Origin: Bacillus sp. Marseille-P3661
GTDB taxonomy: Bacteria; Bacillota; Bacilli; Bacillales; Bacillaceae_J
Length of the DNA: 64,000 nucleotides
Assembly: GCF_900240995.1 (NCBI RefSeq)
Contig: NZ_LT965954.1
Coordinates: 507,042-571,041 of the forward strand
Direction of reading: 5' to 3'
Positions 43,175 through 52,471 of the stretch are shown one piece after another. The translations under genes and the position numbers were made by a program. Each line of letters starts with the position of its first letter. The stretch's first letter is position 1. The notes under the pieces were generated by a model. The model saw only the letters and a list, made by a program, of their open reading frames with translations, made no database searches and was not told where the DNA came from.

Positions 43175-44080
43175 TTAATCAAACTTCCTTTTAATTTGCT
43201 GAAGATTTTCTTTCTCCATTACGTTTTTTAAATAATCGAGTATTTCACCTTTTATATCATCTCTTTGTAAAGCGACATCTATAGTTGCCTTAATGTATCC
43301 CACTTTATCGCCAATATCATAACGAGTTCCTTCAAAATTATATGCTAAAATAGATTGCCGCTTATTTAACTCATTCAATGCATCAGTAAGTTGAAGTTCA
43401 TTGTCTTTTCGAGGTGTTGAATTCTCTAAAATCTCAAATATTTCAGGACTCAATAGATACCGCCCCATAATTGCATAATTCGAAGGAGCATTTTTATTAC
43501 TTGGCTTTTCAACCATAGAATCAATATAGTAAAGATTCGGTTCAACCATTGACTTTTTTGGTTTTATAATTCCATATTTACTTACATCTCTTTCCATTAC
43601 TCTTTGAACAGCAACTAAAGAATTATTATAACGAGCAAAAACATCCAACATTTGTTTTAAACAAGGTGTCTCAGACATCACAATATCATCTCCTAATAAA
43701 ACAGCAAAAGGCTCATTGCCAATAAAACTTTTAGCACAAAGTATGGCATGGCCCAGCCCCTTTGGTTCTTTTTGCCGAACATAATAAATATTTAATAAGC
43801 TTGATATTTTTTGTATCTCTTTTAGTAGTTCCAGTTGTTCTTTCCTTAATAGCACATCTTCTAGTTCATATGATTTATCAAAATGGTCCTCAATTGACCT
43901 TTTCCCTCTGCCGATGATGATAATAAGATCCTCTATCCCAGAGGCAACAGCTTCTTCAACAATATATTGAATCGTTGGTTTATCAACAATCGGTAGCATT
44001 TCCTTTGGTTGCGCTTTAGTAGCAGGCAAAAATCGAGTCCCAAGGCCGGCTGCAGGAATGATAGCCTTACGAATTTTCAT
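43175..44080 (-). CDS. gtaB: UTP-glucose-1-phosphate uridylyltransferase
   Basis: 301 residues. Nucleotidyltransferase signature KAIIPAAGLGTRFLPATKAQPKEMLPIVDKP at 5-35, GLGHAILCAKSFIG, LLGDDIV (metal Asp), VEKPS, GTRYDIGDKVGYIKATI near the end. Converts Glc-1-P and UTP to UDP-glucose. Member of the GtaB/YtdA/YngB group; which one cannot be told, but the downstream ugd suggests the sporulation-type YtdA role. ATG with AAAGGAGGT. Confidence 0.94.
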   Translation of the reverse strand: MKIRKAIIPAAGLGTRFLPATKAQPKEMLPIVDKPTIQYIVEEAVASGIEDLIIIIGRGKRSIEDHFDKSYELEDVLLRKEQLELLKEIQKISSLLNIYYVRQKEPKGLGHAILCAKSFIGNEPFAVLLGDDIVMSETPCLKQMLDVFARYNNSLVAVQRVMERDVSKYGIIKPKKSMVEPNLYYIDSMVEKPSNKNAPSNYAIMGRYLLSPEIFEILENSTPRKDNELQLTDALNELNKRQSILAYNFEGTRYDIGDKVGYIKATIDVALQRDDIKGEILDYLKNVMEKENLQQIKRKFD

Positions 44081-44817
44081 ATGCTACCTCCTTTGAATTC
44101 CTTTACTAACTGTTATATGTAAGCCATTATCCACTGGTCACGTTAGGAGCCTATAAATAGCATTAAAAAGTCTAATTATTCCAAAAGAATATTTAGGTTT
44201 AGGTGCTGTTTTAACATTACCTTTAGTGAACATTCAAGACTTCGTAACATAATTGATTCGTAAGGTTCCAATACGAACATGAGTGTAGATCAATCGAATA
44301 TAAAAATCTTAGAATGATCTAAAGTCAACTAACAGAAACAAAGAAAAAAACTCCTTAGCCGTGTAACAAGGGGGTTCGGTTGACAGGGAGAAAACAGTAA
44401 ATAACATAGATTTTAGAGGTAGGATTAGCATACGAATTCGCACCTCTTTTTTTCGTTGATAAACAACATCTATGGATAAAATTTACAATTCAACATACGA
44501 ATTATCACCTTTTTTATTACACCAATTCGCAAGCGTACAATAATTTTTGCACACATGTTTAAAGGTGTGTTAAACAGTTGCTGATTATTTTGTTTTTTGT
44601 GTGCTAAGATCTAACTGAATATTCGAACCTATAAACATTATTCAAGGCATATTGGTAATTTGTGTTAAAATAACTAAGGGTATGTGAAAGATTGTACTTA
44701 AACGCTAACGAAGTAGATTAGTTGAGCAAATAAGTCGATATAAAGTAATCCATCAAAATAAGATTCTCTTGGATTTTCAAGATAAAACTCACTTCCTTTT
44801 AAAAGCTGTGTTGACCA

Positions 44818-45065
44818 CTATCGAGTAACCAGTAAAAGTGAAATAAGAGGAGATTTTCCGGTTAGATGAGAATGGAGCTCGTTTTTGGGGTAAATAAGGG
44901 GAGATTTTCCGATTATGCAAAGCAAAATCTCCTATTTTCGTATTTTTCGGGTTAATAGGCGGAATCTCTCCCTCTATTTAAGCCATTTTAATAAATCGTT
45001 ACTTATTAAGAGGAATTTTTCCGTCTATTTATTTATCAGATTGGGTGCTTAACCTGATTACCAAA
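44818..45065 (+). repeat. Divergent core of the 605-bp element
   Basis: GAGTAACCAG, GGAGATTTTCCGGTTA, GGGGAGATTTTCCGATTA, GCAAAGCAAA, AATAGGCGGAATCTCTCC and TATTTAAGCC occur in the same order as in 54015-54240 of copy B. The terminal repeats are missing, so this is a core-only or eroded copy. Confidence 0.6.
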
Positions 45066-45154
45066 CTGAGATAAGTGCGGATCTTTTCATTAATCAAGGT
45101 ATACAATTTGTTCTATCTTTAGCAAAAATTATTTAAGCCTGTAATCTCAGATCA

Positions 45155-45184
45155 AAAAGGATCAGATTATAATCTGATCCTTTT
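45155..45184. terminator. Symmetric terminator-like hairpin
   Basis: AAAAGGATCAGATT/AATCTGATCCTTTT, perfect 14-bp dyad; serves the minus-strand kinase-glycosyltransferase genes or both strands. Confidence 0.65.
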
Positions 45185-45321
45185 GTTTTGCTATTTGTTA
45201 TGCGGTTTTCTTTCAAAAACCTACGTTAATTTATATACTATTTACCGTGTGAAATTGTATTTTCTCCTTATGAACCGAACCCGTTACCGTGTAACATAGG
45301 AGTTTTTATTATTCTTATAAG

Positions 45322-46077
45322 TTAATTTACTTTCTTAATAAACTTTTTAATTACATTGGATAACATCTCTTTGCGGCGCCCAACTAAAGTGCTAACCAAT
45401 GCCTTTTTCTCTTCTTTTGACATCATCCAATCGTCAGGGATTAGTGTTACAATTTCTTCAATTAGAAAAATAGGGATAGCCTTAATTAACTCTATTTGTT
45501 TTGCAAAGTATTGCTCATCTTCAACGAATCGTGACATTAATTCGTGCGTTGCGCTTTTCATTAAATCCGTTGATAAATGATCCAATTCAGAAAGAGTCCA
45601 GTTATAGGAACCAAAAGTTTCTGCATGGTCAATGATCCATAATTTATAGCAATCTTGCTTTTCCTCCTGGAGAAGAATGTTCTTGCGCGTTCGGTCTCGA
45701 TTGCATAGCCAATAATCAAAGACAATTATACCTGCTAATAATTCCTTATTAGTAATATCTAAAATTGTAGATACTTGGTGACCATCCAAACAGTCTGGTA
45801 CAAATAATGAAACAAATTGAGATTGGGTTGTGGTACTCATACTCGCAAGTTCAGGTGTTTCATAAGTGAAACTTTGTGGGATTTCTACTATTTTGGCGAA
45901 TGGGACAGGTAATCCTAGATATCTTGCCAGACAATATGAGACCCATTCATTTGGTAAGCTCTTTTCAAATCCTGATTGAAAGAATTTTACTACATAATCT
46001 CTACCATCATCAAATGTGATTAAGTGCGCATTAGACTTCCCCTCAAGTTTTTTACGGTAAGCAATAGGATTAATCAT
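45322..46077 (-). CDS. HipA-like kinase-domain protein
   Basis: 251 residues. LITFDDGRDYVVKFFQSG supplies the ATP Lys; NEWVSYCLARYLGLPVPF follows; the catalytic region is VFDYWLCNRDRTRKNILL (about 134-151) with Asp and Asn, and the metal Asp is in WIIDHAETFG (about 163-172). This is the shape of compact HipA-type kinases found alone in Bacillus, not the toxin pair: there is no HipB. It overlaps the glycosyltransferase stop by four bases (ATGA). Possible role: phosphorylation of a coat or glycan component (inference). Confidence 0.75.
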   Translation of the reverse strand: MINPIAYRKKLEGKSNAHLITFDDGRDYVVKFFQSGFEKSLPNEWVSYCLARYLGLPVPFAKIVEIPQSFTYETPELASMSTTTQSQFVSLFVPDCLDGHQVSTILDITNKELLAGIIVFDYWLCNRDRTRKNILLQEEKQDCYKLWIIDHAETFGSYNWTLSELDHLSTDLMKSATHELMSRFVEDEQYFAKQIELIKAIPIFLIEEIVTLIPDDWMMSKEEKKALVSTLVGRRKEMLSNVIKKFIKKVN

Positions 46078-47189
46078 AATGCATTCATCTCGCCTTCTGT
46101 ACCTTCCTCTTTTTGAACTAGTTTTTTCAGTAATTTAACATATTGTTCAGCTACTACCTTAATCTCAAAATGTTCATGAACACGATTAATTCCAGCCTTA
46201 GATAGTTGTTGGTGTAAATTTGGATTATCTAAAATACTATATAACTGTTTGACTGCATCGTCTACATTTTGTCCACGATAAAGCATTCCAGTCTCTCCTT
46301 GAGCAACTAATTCTGTTACTGGCATCATATTTGACGCTACCACTGGAACACCACAAACCATTGATTCGATGAAGGTATTGCCGAATGATTCAGATTTTGT
46401 GACTGAAAGTGTACATCCTCCTGATTCGCGTACTTTTGAATACATGTGTGGCATCTGTTGATAAGGAATGACCGGGTACCACTTAACAATATCAGTCAGT
46501 TGTTCTTCCTGCCATTTAGCAGCAAATTCTTCACGTTGTACACTGTGCGCACCACCAATCACCCAAAATTCAATATCATCACGATCCTTTTTGATTTGTT
46601 TGGCAATTTCTAGTAACATTGGCCAATTTTTGCGTTTATCTAATCGACCAATATAAGCAATAACTTTTTTACCTTTAGGTAATACAGGATCGGACTCAAA
46701 ATCTATCTCTTGTGTTGATAACGCGCTAAAAAAGGACGTATCCACCCCATTGTAAATTACGTTAATGGATATGTCTTCCGTCAGTATTGAAACTAATCTT
46801 TTTTGATACTCTGAAGGAACGATTATAGATATTGGTTGAATACCGTTGAAAGATTTTAGATGAGGTTGTAGTTTGATTAGTTCAGGGGTACGAGCCTCGA
46901 TGATGACAGGACCGTGGTAGTTGGCCTTTTTAACCCAATTATATGCTTTTCCTGTATCTACAATAATAATTGCATCATAGTTGTTTTCTTTAATTATTTT
47001 AACAATCTCATGCTTATCTTTTGTTAAATACACAGTTGCAACATCTTCCATAATATGAAGTCCACCGTGATCTTTCATATATAAAAACTCTGTTTCAATT
47101 CCATGTTTTTTAAAATAGATCGCACGATTCCGCCATCCAGCATTTACCCCTCCTACAGTCAGCAAACGCCAGATTACAAGTACTTTCAT
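46074..47189 (-). CDS. GT4 glycosyltransferase (CotSA/YtcC-like)
   Basis: 371 residues. GT-B fold: N-terminal ILVIWRLLTVGGVNAGWRNR-like acceptor side, then SIIVPSEYQKRL, VIYNGVDTSFFS, VIAYIGRLDKRKNWPMLLEIA (about 175-195) and the donor-binding EX7E motif in VTKSESFGNTFIESMVCGVPVVASN (about 283-307). Cytosolic retaining transferase, likely using UDP-sugars made by gtaB and ugd. Related B. subtilis proteins CotSA and YtcC are spore-coat or spore-polysaccharide enzymes. Same strand as the two kinase genes. Confidence 0.85.
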   Translation of the reverse strand: MKVLVIWRLLTVGGVNAGWRNRAIYFKKHGIETEFLYMKDHGGLHIMEDVATVYLTKDKHEIVKIIKENNYDAIIIVDTGKAYNWVKKANYHGPVIIEARTPELIKLQPHLKSFNGIQPISIIVPSEYQKRLVSILTEDISINVIYNGVDTSFFSALSTQEIDFESDPVLPKGKKVIAYIGRLDKRKNWPMLLEIAKQIKKDRDDIEFWVIGGAHSVQREEFAAKWQEEQLTDIVKWYPVIPYQQMPHMYSKVRESGGCTLSVTKSESFGNTFIESMVCGVPVVASNMMPVTELVAQGETGMLYRGQNVDDAVKQLYSILDNPNLHQQLSKAGINRVHEHFEIKVVAEQYVKLLKKLVQKEEGTEGEMNAL

Positions 47190-47243
47190 ATAAAACTCTC
47201 CTCTTGTATTCCTATATTTCTCTTTTGGCTAAAAATTTAATAA

Positions 47244-48263
47244 CTATTTATGTTTCTTACTCTTTTCAGAGCGTTCTCCCTTTTTTATATTTTTGTCTTT
47301 ATTATCCCACTTCGCTTGTTTTTCCTTTGAACTAGGTCTTCCCCAATTCTTTTTCTTCTCTCTTTCTCTTTTCTTTTCCGCAAGTAGACCTCTGTAATTG
47401 TTCTCCCAGCTTTCATTGTTATTATCGCTTTCAAAATCACCAAAATGTTGATCGATTCTTTCCATTACTGCGTCTGGATCAGTTCCTTGAGCGAGCATTA
47501 CCTTAATCCATTCCTCTTTAAAAACCTTGTGTACTAATCCTTCTAACAGAACAACATAATTTTTTTCATCTTTTGTAGTTTCAAGCTTTTTCGTTTGTTC
47601 TTTTATTTTTTTGTCTTTTCCAGAAGAATCTGTCAAATGTTCCTGAAGAATTTGACGTGACAAATCTTCCATTTTAATGTAATGTAGCCACTCACTATAC
47701 AGCTCCGGTGCAAGTTCTTGAACATGTGATAAAAATAATTGCTTATATTCTTCACCTAATGAATTCAGCAATTTTCTAGGATAAGGATATACTCGATCTC
47801 GCCATACCGTCCTTGCCACGTCAATAACTTTAAGTGTACCATCACGTTGAAGATATATTTGGCGTTTGTGATGGTCAATTCGCTCATAACCTATTTCCTT
47901 AAATGTTATTAACATCTCAATTAATTTTATTGAAAGTTCTTTTGTAAGTGGCTGAGATTGTAAATATTCGCGAATATCAACCCCTTTGATAATTTCCATA
48001 GCAATGTATAGGGATCCTTTTGCATAGACTTTTGGAAGAAGATTTGTATGCTGACCTAATGATAAAGCATAATATTCTCGTTCGCAGTCTTCAACATTAC
48101 CAAAAACTTTTACGCAAATGTCATCAGAGTATTGAAAAACAGCTCCTTGTCGCCCTTTTCCAATCATTTTTAACGGTGATTTATTAACCACTTCTACATC
48201 TGCATTTATCATATTCGTTACTGTTATTCTATTTACACACTTTTCTAGATACCTCGTATTCAT
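47244..48263 (-). CDS. YrzF-like atypical protein kinase with basic tail
   Basis: 339 residues. Residues 30-205 are a reduced kinase fold: glycine loop MIGKGRQGAVFQYSDD, VKVF Lys, MEIIKGVDIREYL hinge, the catalytic-loop equivalent IDHHKRQIYLQRDGTLKVIDVAR (His-Lys-Arg instead of HRD; IDV instead of DFG). The C-terminal ~130 residues are Lys/Glu-rich and unstructured (EKKREREKKKNWG, KKGERSEKSKKHK). B. subtilis YrzF has a similar catalytic core but is shorter. Probably sporulation-related given the neighbours; catalytic activity uncertain. Confidence 0.72.
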   Translation of the reverse strand: MNTRYLEKCVNRITVTNMINADVEVVNKSPLKMIGKGRQGAVFQYSDDICVKVFGNVEDCEREYYALSLGQHTNLLPKVYAKGSLYIAMEIIKGVDIREYLQSQPLTKELSIKLIEMLITFKEIGYERIDHHKRQIYLQRDGTLKVIDVARTVWRDRVYPYPRKLLNSLGEEYKQLFLSHVQELAPELYSEWLHYIKMEDLSRQILQEHLTDSSGKDKKIKEQTKKLETTKDEKNYVVLLEGLVHKVFKEEWIKVMLAQGTDPDAVMERIDQHFGDFESDNNNESWENNYRGLLAEKKREREKKKNWGRPSSKEKQAKWDNKDKNIKKGERSEKSKKHK

Positions 48264-48440
48264 ATATACCTTACCTCCTACATCAATAAGTTACTAACCA
48301 TTCGACTCCCCTCAATATAATTTACAAATAAACCTATACTACTAGTTAATTCGGGATTGTATAATAAGGTACAGGCAATTACCTAATTACACTAAAAATT
48401 TGTATTTTTTTACCTTTTTTTGTAAACAAAGAACAAATGA

Positions 48441-48560
48441 CGTAAGTACCTGGTTATACCTAACAGGAAAATGTTCTTTCAACGTATAAGAGGTGGTTAC
48501 CCTCATAGCACTGGAATTGTTATTTTTCCCGAAGGGCTGTAGGTTAAGCTGGAATGCACT
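48441..48560 (+). repeat. Structured hairpin repeat, dispersed copy 4
   Basis: TACCTAACAGGAAAATGTTCTTTC at the left and GTAGGTTAAGCTGGAATG at the right correspond to the ends of the 41122-41374 elements; TACCTA/TAGGTT form the outer stem. The middle contains GAGGTGGTTACCCTC. Located between rpiA and the kinase gene. Confidence 0.55.
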
Positions 48561-48609
48561 AGTATTCTTGAGTAATCCACATTATTGCCACTTTATAAAT
48601 TCCTGCAAC

Positions 48610-48637
48610 AAAAAAGTCCCAGCATATCACTAGGACC
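48610..48637 (-). terminator. Terminator of rpiA unit
   Basis: GTCCCAG/CTAGGAC stem with six T on the minus strand. Confidence 0.6.
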
Positions 48638-48666
48638 CTACATTTTATATTAAAATTAATCATTAA

Positions 48667-49362
48667 TTATTTTGGCTCTTTCCTATTTACCAACCTCAAA
48701 CCGTTTTCTTCACCGACAACCACTACGTCTACCAAATTTATAAAAAGACCCGTTTCAACAACCCCAGTTAGTAACTTTAATTGTTTGTGTAATTGTTGCG
48801 GATTTACAATTATATTGAAATCACAATCTAAAATGTAATTACCATTATCTGTAATAAAAATATCATCATCTTTTTTTCTTAAAATTGGATGACATCCGAG
48901 CTTCGAAATTCTTTGTGCTGTAACTTCCCAGCCAAACGGACTAACTTCTACGGGAAGAGGGAATTTCCCTAATGTTTGAACTAACTTTGATTCATCTACA
49001 ATAATTATCAGTTGCTTACTAAACGCATCAACAACTTTTTCCCTGTAAAGTGAGCCGCCTCCACCTTTAATTAAATTAAAATCTTCATCAACTTCATCAG
49101 CACCATCAATTGCTAGGTCTAGTTGCCTTTCGACATTTGAAAATTCAATTAACGGAATTCCGAATTCTTTTGCCCATCTTTCTGTACGTCGGGAGGATGG
49201 AATTCCTTTAATTTTCATTCCATTCTCAATTAATTCTCCTAACTTTTTCAAAGTCCAATAAACAGTTGAACCTGATCCTAATCCTAACAACATCCCATCT
49301 TTAACAAACTCCGCAGCTTTTTCACCCGCTAGTTTTTTTCTAAAATTAGCTTGATCCATCAT
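48667..49362 (-). CDS. rpiA: Ribose-5-phosphate isomerase A
   Basis: About 231 residues, family length. GLGSGSTVYWTLKKLGE (24-40), SSRRTERWAKEFGIPL, DLAIDGADEVDEDFNLIKGGGGSLYREKVV (about 90-120, catalytic Asp and Glu), ESKLVQTLGKFPLPVEV. Interconverts ribose-5-P and ribulose-5-P. Start at ATG 49362 after GAGGGA. It is placed 13 bases after the pseudouridine synthase; rpiA is not in this position in B. subtilis, so it was inserted here or is a second copy. Confidence 0.93.
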   Translation of the reverse strand: MMDQANFRKKLAGEKAAEFVKDGMLLGLGSGSTVYWTLKKLGELIENGMKIKGIPSSRRTERWAKEFGIPLIEFSNVERQLDLAIDGADEVDEDFNLIKGGGGSLYREKVVDAFSKQLIIIVDESKLVQTLGKFPLPVEVSPFGWEVTAQRISKLGCHPILRKKDDDIFITDNGNYILDCDFNIIVNPQQLHKQLKLLTGVVETGLFINLVDVVVVGEENGLRLVNRKEPK

Positions 49363-49378
49363 CAAAATCCCTCACATC

Positions 49379-50272
49379 CTATCTGTTAACCACTAGCTGC
49401 ATATCCTCAGGTAAAGTCGATATAAATTCAAGTTCCTCTTTTGAAATTGGGTGTTTAAAGCTAATTCTTTTACTATGTAAAGCCTGACGTTCGATTAAAT
49501 CTTTGGCGCCCCTATATAAGCTGTCTCCTAATAATGGATGTCCGATATGTGCCATATGAACTCTAATTTGATGTGTTCGCCCTGTTTCCAACTTTAAAGA
49601 CAACCATGTACATTCACTATAACGTTGAATAACATGAAAATGAGTAATTGCAACTTGGCCATCTTGTCGAACTTCACGTTCAATTATGCTTGTTTCCTTT
49701 CTGCCAATAGGTGCAACTATATCCCCGGTATCTGGTTTTACAATTCCATGAACTATTGCTTCGTATTGCCTATTTATTGTACCTTTCTTTTGTTCAAGTG
49801 ACATTAAGTGATGAATATATCGGTGTTTAGCAACAATTAATAAACCAGATGTATCCCGATCCAAACGATTTACAATGTGAATCGTTGAATCAATGTTATT
49901 ATTTTCATAATAATATAATAGTGCATTCGAAAGCGTACCATTTCGGTGTTCTCTAGATGGAATAGTAGCCATAGCGGGCGGTTTATCGATTACAAGTATG
50001 TATTCGTCTTCGTAAACAATATTTAATGGAAGGTTTTCCGCTACAATCCCAATACTTCTTTCTTCAGGGGGGAAAAGCACGGTTAATACATCTCCATCTT
50101 TTAATATTGAGCGAACAGTAGTGTGCTGGCCGTTGAGTAATATATCGCCACCCATAAATTTAATATCTGTCAACGCCCTTTTGGAAATCCCCTTCACTTT
50201 TAATAAATATTCCCTAACAAGCTGTCCATCATTTGTCTGGTCTATTTTCCACTGCAATTTGAAAGCAGTCAT
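49379..50272 (-). CDS. yjbO: RluD-type 23S rRNA pseudouridine synthase (YjbO)
   Basis: 297 residues. N-terminal S4-like RNA-binding segment (LVREYLLKVKGISKRALTDI, GDILLNGQ, LKDGDVLTV), then the RluA/RluD catalytic domain with YEDEYILVIDKPPAMATIPS, IVNRLDRDTSGLLIVAK (catalytic Asp) and LKLETGRTHQIRVHMAHIGHPLLGD. Forms pseudouridine in large-subunit RNA. ATG with GAAGGGG. Position downstream of nadF and relQ matches B. subtilis yjbO. Confidence 0.93.
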   Translation of the reverse strand: MTAFKLQWKIDQTNDGQLVREYLLKVKGISKRALTDIKFMGGDILLNGQHTTVRSILKDGDVLTVLFPPEERSIGIVAENLPLNIVYEDEYILVIDKPPAMATIPSREHRNGTLSNALLYYYENNNIDSTIHIVNRLDRDTSGLLIVAKHRYIHHLMSLEQKKGTINRQYEAIVHGIVKPDTGDIVAPIGRKETSIIEREVRQDGQVAITHFHVIQRYSECTWLSLKLETGRTHQIRVHMAHIGHPLLGDSLYRGAKDLIERQALHSKRISFKHPISKEELEFISTLPEDMQLVVNR

Positions 50273-50289
50273 AGTTTAACCCCTTCACT

Positions 50290-50727
50290 CTACAGTCCAT
50301 AATAATAAAATCTTGTGTTTTCACTTTCAATAAAACCCTGTTTCTCATAAAATCTTGCAGCAATATATGTCCGTTCTGTTGATAAGATAACCGAGGAATA
50401 TTGATACCTTGTTAGAATTTTTTTTACATCATCCATTAATCTGGAGCCTAACCCTGTTCGATGATTTGTAGGCTGCACACACATTTCATACAAATAGTAA
50501 ACATCTCCGCTCCACCATTTCTTTCTAGTACCAAAAACAAACCCCTTTACACCGTCAGTATCTTCAAGTATAAAACCATTAAAGCCTGGGGTATTGATAA
50601 TATCATTAAAATAATTCATTGCTAATGGAAACGTCCATCTGTCGTTCCAAGGCTCATTATTAAAAACTTCAATGAATAATTCCGCACACACCTCTAAATC
50701 TTTACCTTCAAAATCTCTCGTAATCAT
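50290..50727 (-). CDS. GNAT-family acetyltransferase
   Basis: 145 residues with a complete GNAT fold: ELFIEVFNNEPWNDRW near the N-terminus, DTDGVKGFVFGTRKKWW, YLYEMCVQPTNHRTGLGSRLMDDVKK (motif A with R-x-G-x-G in NHRTGLGSRL), and AARFYEKQGF at the C-terminus. Acceptor not known. It sits between nadF and the pseudouridine synthase, an insertion relative to B. subtilis; 17 bases precede the next gene, so co-transcribed. Confidence 0.85.
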   Translation of the reverse strand: MITRDFEGKDLEVCAELFIEVFNNEPWNDRWTFPLAMNYFNDIINTPGFNGFILEDTDGVKGFVFGTRKKWWSGDVYYLYEMCVQPTNHRTGLGSRLMDDVKKILTRYQYSSVILSTERTYIAARFYEKQGFIESENTRFYYYGL

Positions 50728-50782
50728 TTATGCTCTCGCTCATTTCCAATTTTTAAATTTTTACAAAAGTCTCATTAAGTCT

Positions 50783-51586
50783 CTATTTGTGGTCGGAAAC
50801 AAATGAATCACGTACTCTCCGCCAAAAAGGAAACGGTCGAAATCTTGCAAATCGCACCTTTTCGTCGGCCACTCTACATTGAATAGATTTGACATCTCTA
50901 TGCACAACCGTGTTATGGTCAATTGTCACAACCAAATCAGTTTCCTTTTCTGGCTTTAATAACAGGGTGTGGTGCCGTGGTAAAATTAACGGTGAACCAA
51001 TTGTTCTGAATACTCGATTATTAATTGACGCCATTTCTGCCACCTGAATAGCTTCGAGTGTAGGATGGAGGATGGCACCTCCAAGCGCTTTATTATACGC
51101 CGTGCTCCCAGATGGTGTAGATATACATAGTCCGTCACCGCGAAATGTTTCAAATCTCTGTCCTTTAATATCTACCCCAATCACTAGCGAAGATCCTTCT
51201 GTTGCTTTAACTGTTGCCTCATTTAAAGCTAAGTAAACAACCTCTTTACCACCATCTATATGACGAACAATCGTTTCCAAAATAGGGTACTCAACAACAG
51301 AAAAAGGCGTTTTTGCAATTTCTATGACTAATTTTTCAACCTCACTCGGAACCCAGTCTGCATAAAATCCTAGATGTCCTGTATGGACCCCAACAAATGC
51401 GGTCTTATCAAGTCTGTGTATATATTGATGAAATGCATACAAAAGCGTCCCATCTCCACCAATTGATATTACAATGTCTGGCTCTTTTTCATCTAATACT
51501 AAATCAAAATCAATAAGGTAATTTTTTATTTTCATTTTCAATGCATTGGAGGTCTGATCTCCTCGAGATGAAATCGCAAATTTCAT
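50783..51586 (-). CDS. nadF: NAD kinase
   Basis: 267 residues. Signature [11 protein letters not shown] (about 43-53), [23 protein letters not shown] and [26 protein letters not shown]. Converts NAD+ to NADP+. Full family length, ATG start. Between relQ and yjbO as in other Bacillus. Confidence 0.96.
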   Translation of the reverse strand: MKFAISSRGDQTSNALKMKIKNYLIDFDLVLDEKEPDIVISIGGDGTLLYAFHQYIHRLDKTAFVGVHTGHLGFYADWVPSEVEKLVIEIAKTPFSVVEYPILETIVRHIDGGKEVVYLALNEATVKATEGSSLVIGVDIKGQRFETFRGDGLCISTPSGSTAYNKALGGAILHPTLEAIQVAEMASINNRVFRTIGSPLILPRHHTLLLKPEKETDLVVTIDHNTVVHRDVKSIQCRVADEKVRFARFRPFPFWRRVRDSFVSDHK

Positions 51587-51648
51587 AAGTACCGACTTCC
51601 CATTCTAATATAGTATATGTAGAATTTCACAGATTTCATATGTCTTTC

Positions 51649-52275
51649 TTAGCTGTCCTGCTTGTGCATAAAGATTCGTTGCGCCTCTTGAATTTCTCCA
51701 CGAATTAATGACATTTCTTTATCAAGCCTTGAAGCTGCTTCTGACGCACTTTGGAGTCTTTGCTGTATATCTTTCGGAATGTCTCCTTTGTATTTATAGT
51801 TTAATGAGTGCTCTATAGTCGCCCAAAAGTTCATGGCAAGCGTACGTATTTGAATTTCGATGAAAATCTTTTTTTGTCCACCAATTGTTTCAACTGGATA
51901 ATTAATAACTACATGATAAGATCGATATCCACTATCCTTCATATTATTTATGTAATCACGTTCTTCTATAATCTCAAAATCCTTACGACCCTTTAATATT
52001 TGGATAACATGATGGATATCATCAACAAATTGACACATCATGCGAATACCTGCAATGTCATATAGACTGTTTTCAATTTCTTCTAGCGGGATCCCTTTAC
52101 GTTTTGCTTTCTCTAAAATACTTGGTATTGGTTTCACTCTTCCTGTCACAAATTCAATCGGTGAATGGACAGATTGTATTTCAAATTGTTTCCTCATCCC
52201 TTTAAATTTAATTTTCAGCTCCTCAACTGCCTGTGCATAAGGTGCTAAAAAAATATCCCAATCTAGCATGCTCAA
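51649..52275 (-). CDS. relQ: Small alarmone synthetase RelQ/SasB (YjbM)
   Basis: About 208 residues. SYNTH domain: IEFVTGRVKPIPSILEKAKR, YDIAGIRMMCQFVDDIHHV (metal Asp), DYINNMKDSGYRSYHVVINYP and EIQIRTLAMNFWATIEHSLNYKYKG (catalytic Glu), with a C-terminal amphipathic helix used for tetramerisation. Makes (p)ppGpp without a hydrolase domain. The start is ambiguous between TTG 52275 and ATG 52269, both after GGTGG. Divergent from yjbK, as in B. subtilis. Confidence 0.93.
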   Translation of the reverse strand: MSMLDWDIFLAPYAQAVEELKIKFKGMRKQFEIQSVHSPIEFVTGRVKPIPSILEKAKRKGIPLEEIENSLYDIAGIRMMCQFVDDIHHVIQILKGRKDFEIIEERDYINNMKDSGYRSYHVVINYPVETIGGQKKIFIEIQIRTLAMNFWATIEHSLNYKYKGDIPKDIQQRLQSASEAASRLDKEMSLIRGEIQEAQRIFMHKQDS

Positions 52276-52471
52276 GTTTCACCACCGAATCTAAGTTTAC
52301 CCTATTTTTATTTCTGCTAAAGAAACTATTTTCCTGCTGCTGTATCTTAGTTTAACATATTAAGCGTTTCCCTATTAAACCAATTGATTTTAAAATTATT
52401 TTACTGCATAATAAAGTGAAACTTACAACTGAAAAAATACTGTAAATCCTTTTACTAAAAGGAGTTTTTTT

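Larger units (their letters stand above)
44343..45310. repeat. Region bounded by imperfect ~50-bp inverted repeats
   Basis: Left end AAAAACTCCTTAGCCGTG ... GGGTTCGGTTGACAGGGAG; right end, read on the complement, AAAAACTCCTATGTTACACG ... GGGTTCGGTTCATAAGGAG. The ~965 bases between them contain no gene, one divergent copy of the core repeat found in the 605-bp elements, and two terminators. It could be a decayed mobile element, but I see no target duplication. Confidence 0.45.

Noticed and set aside
45322-46077. HipBA toxin-antitoxin system
   Set aside because: No HipB-like DNA-binding partner is next to it; the gene is coupled to a glycosyltransferase gene instead.
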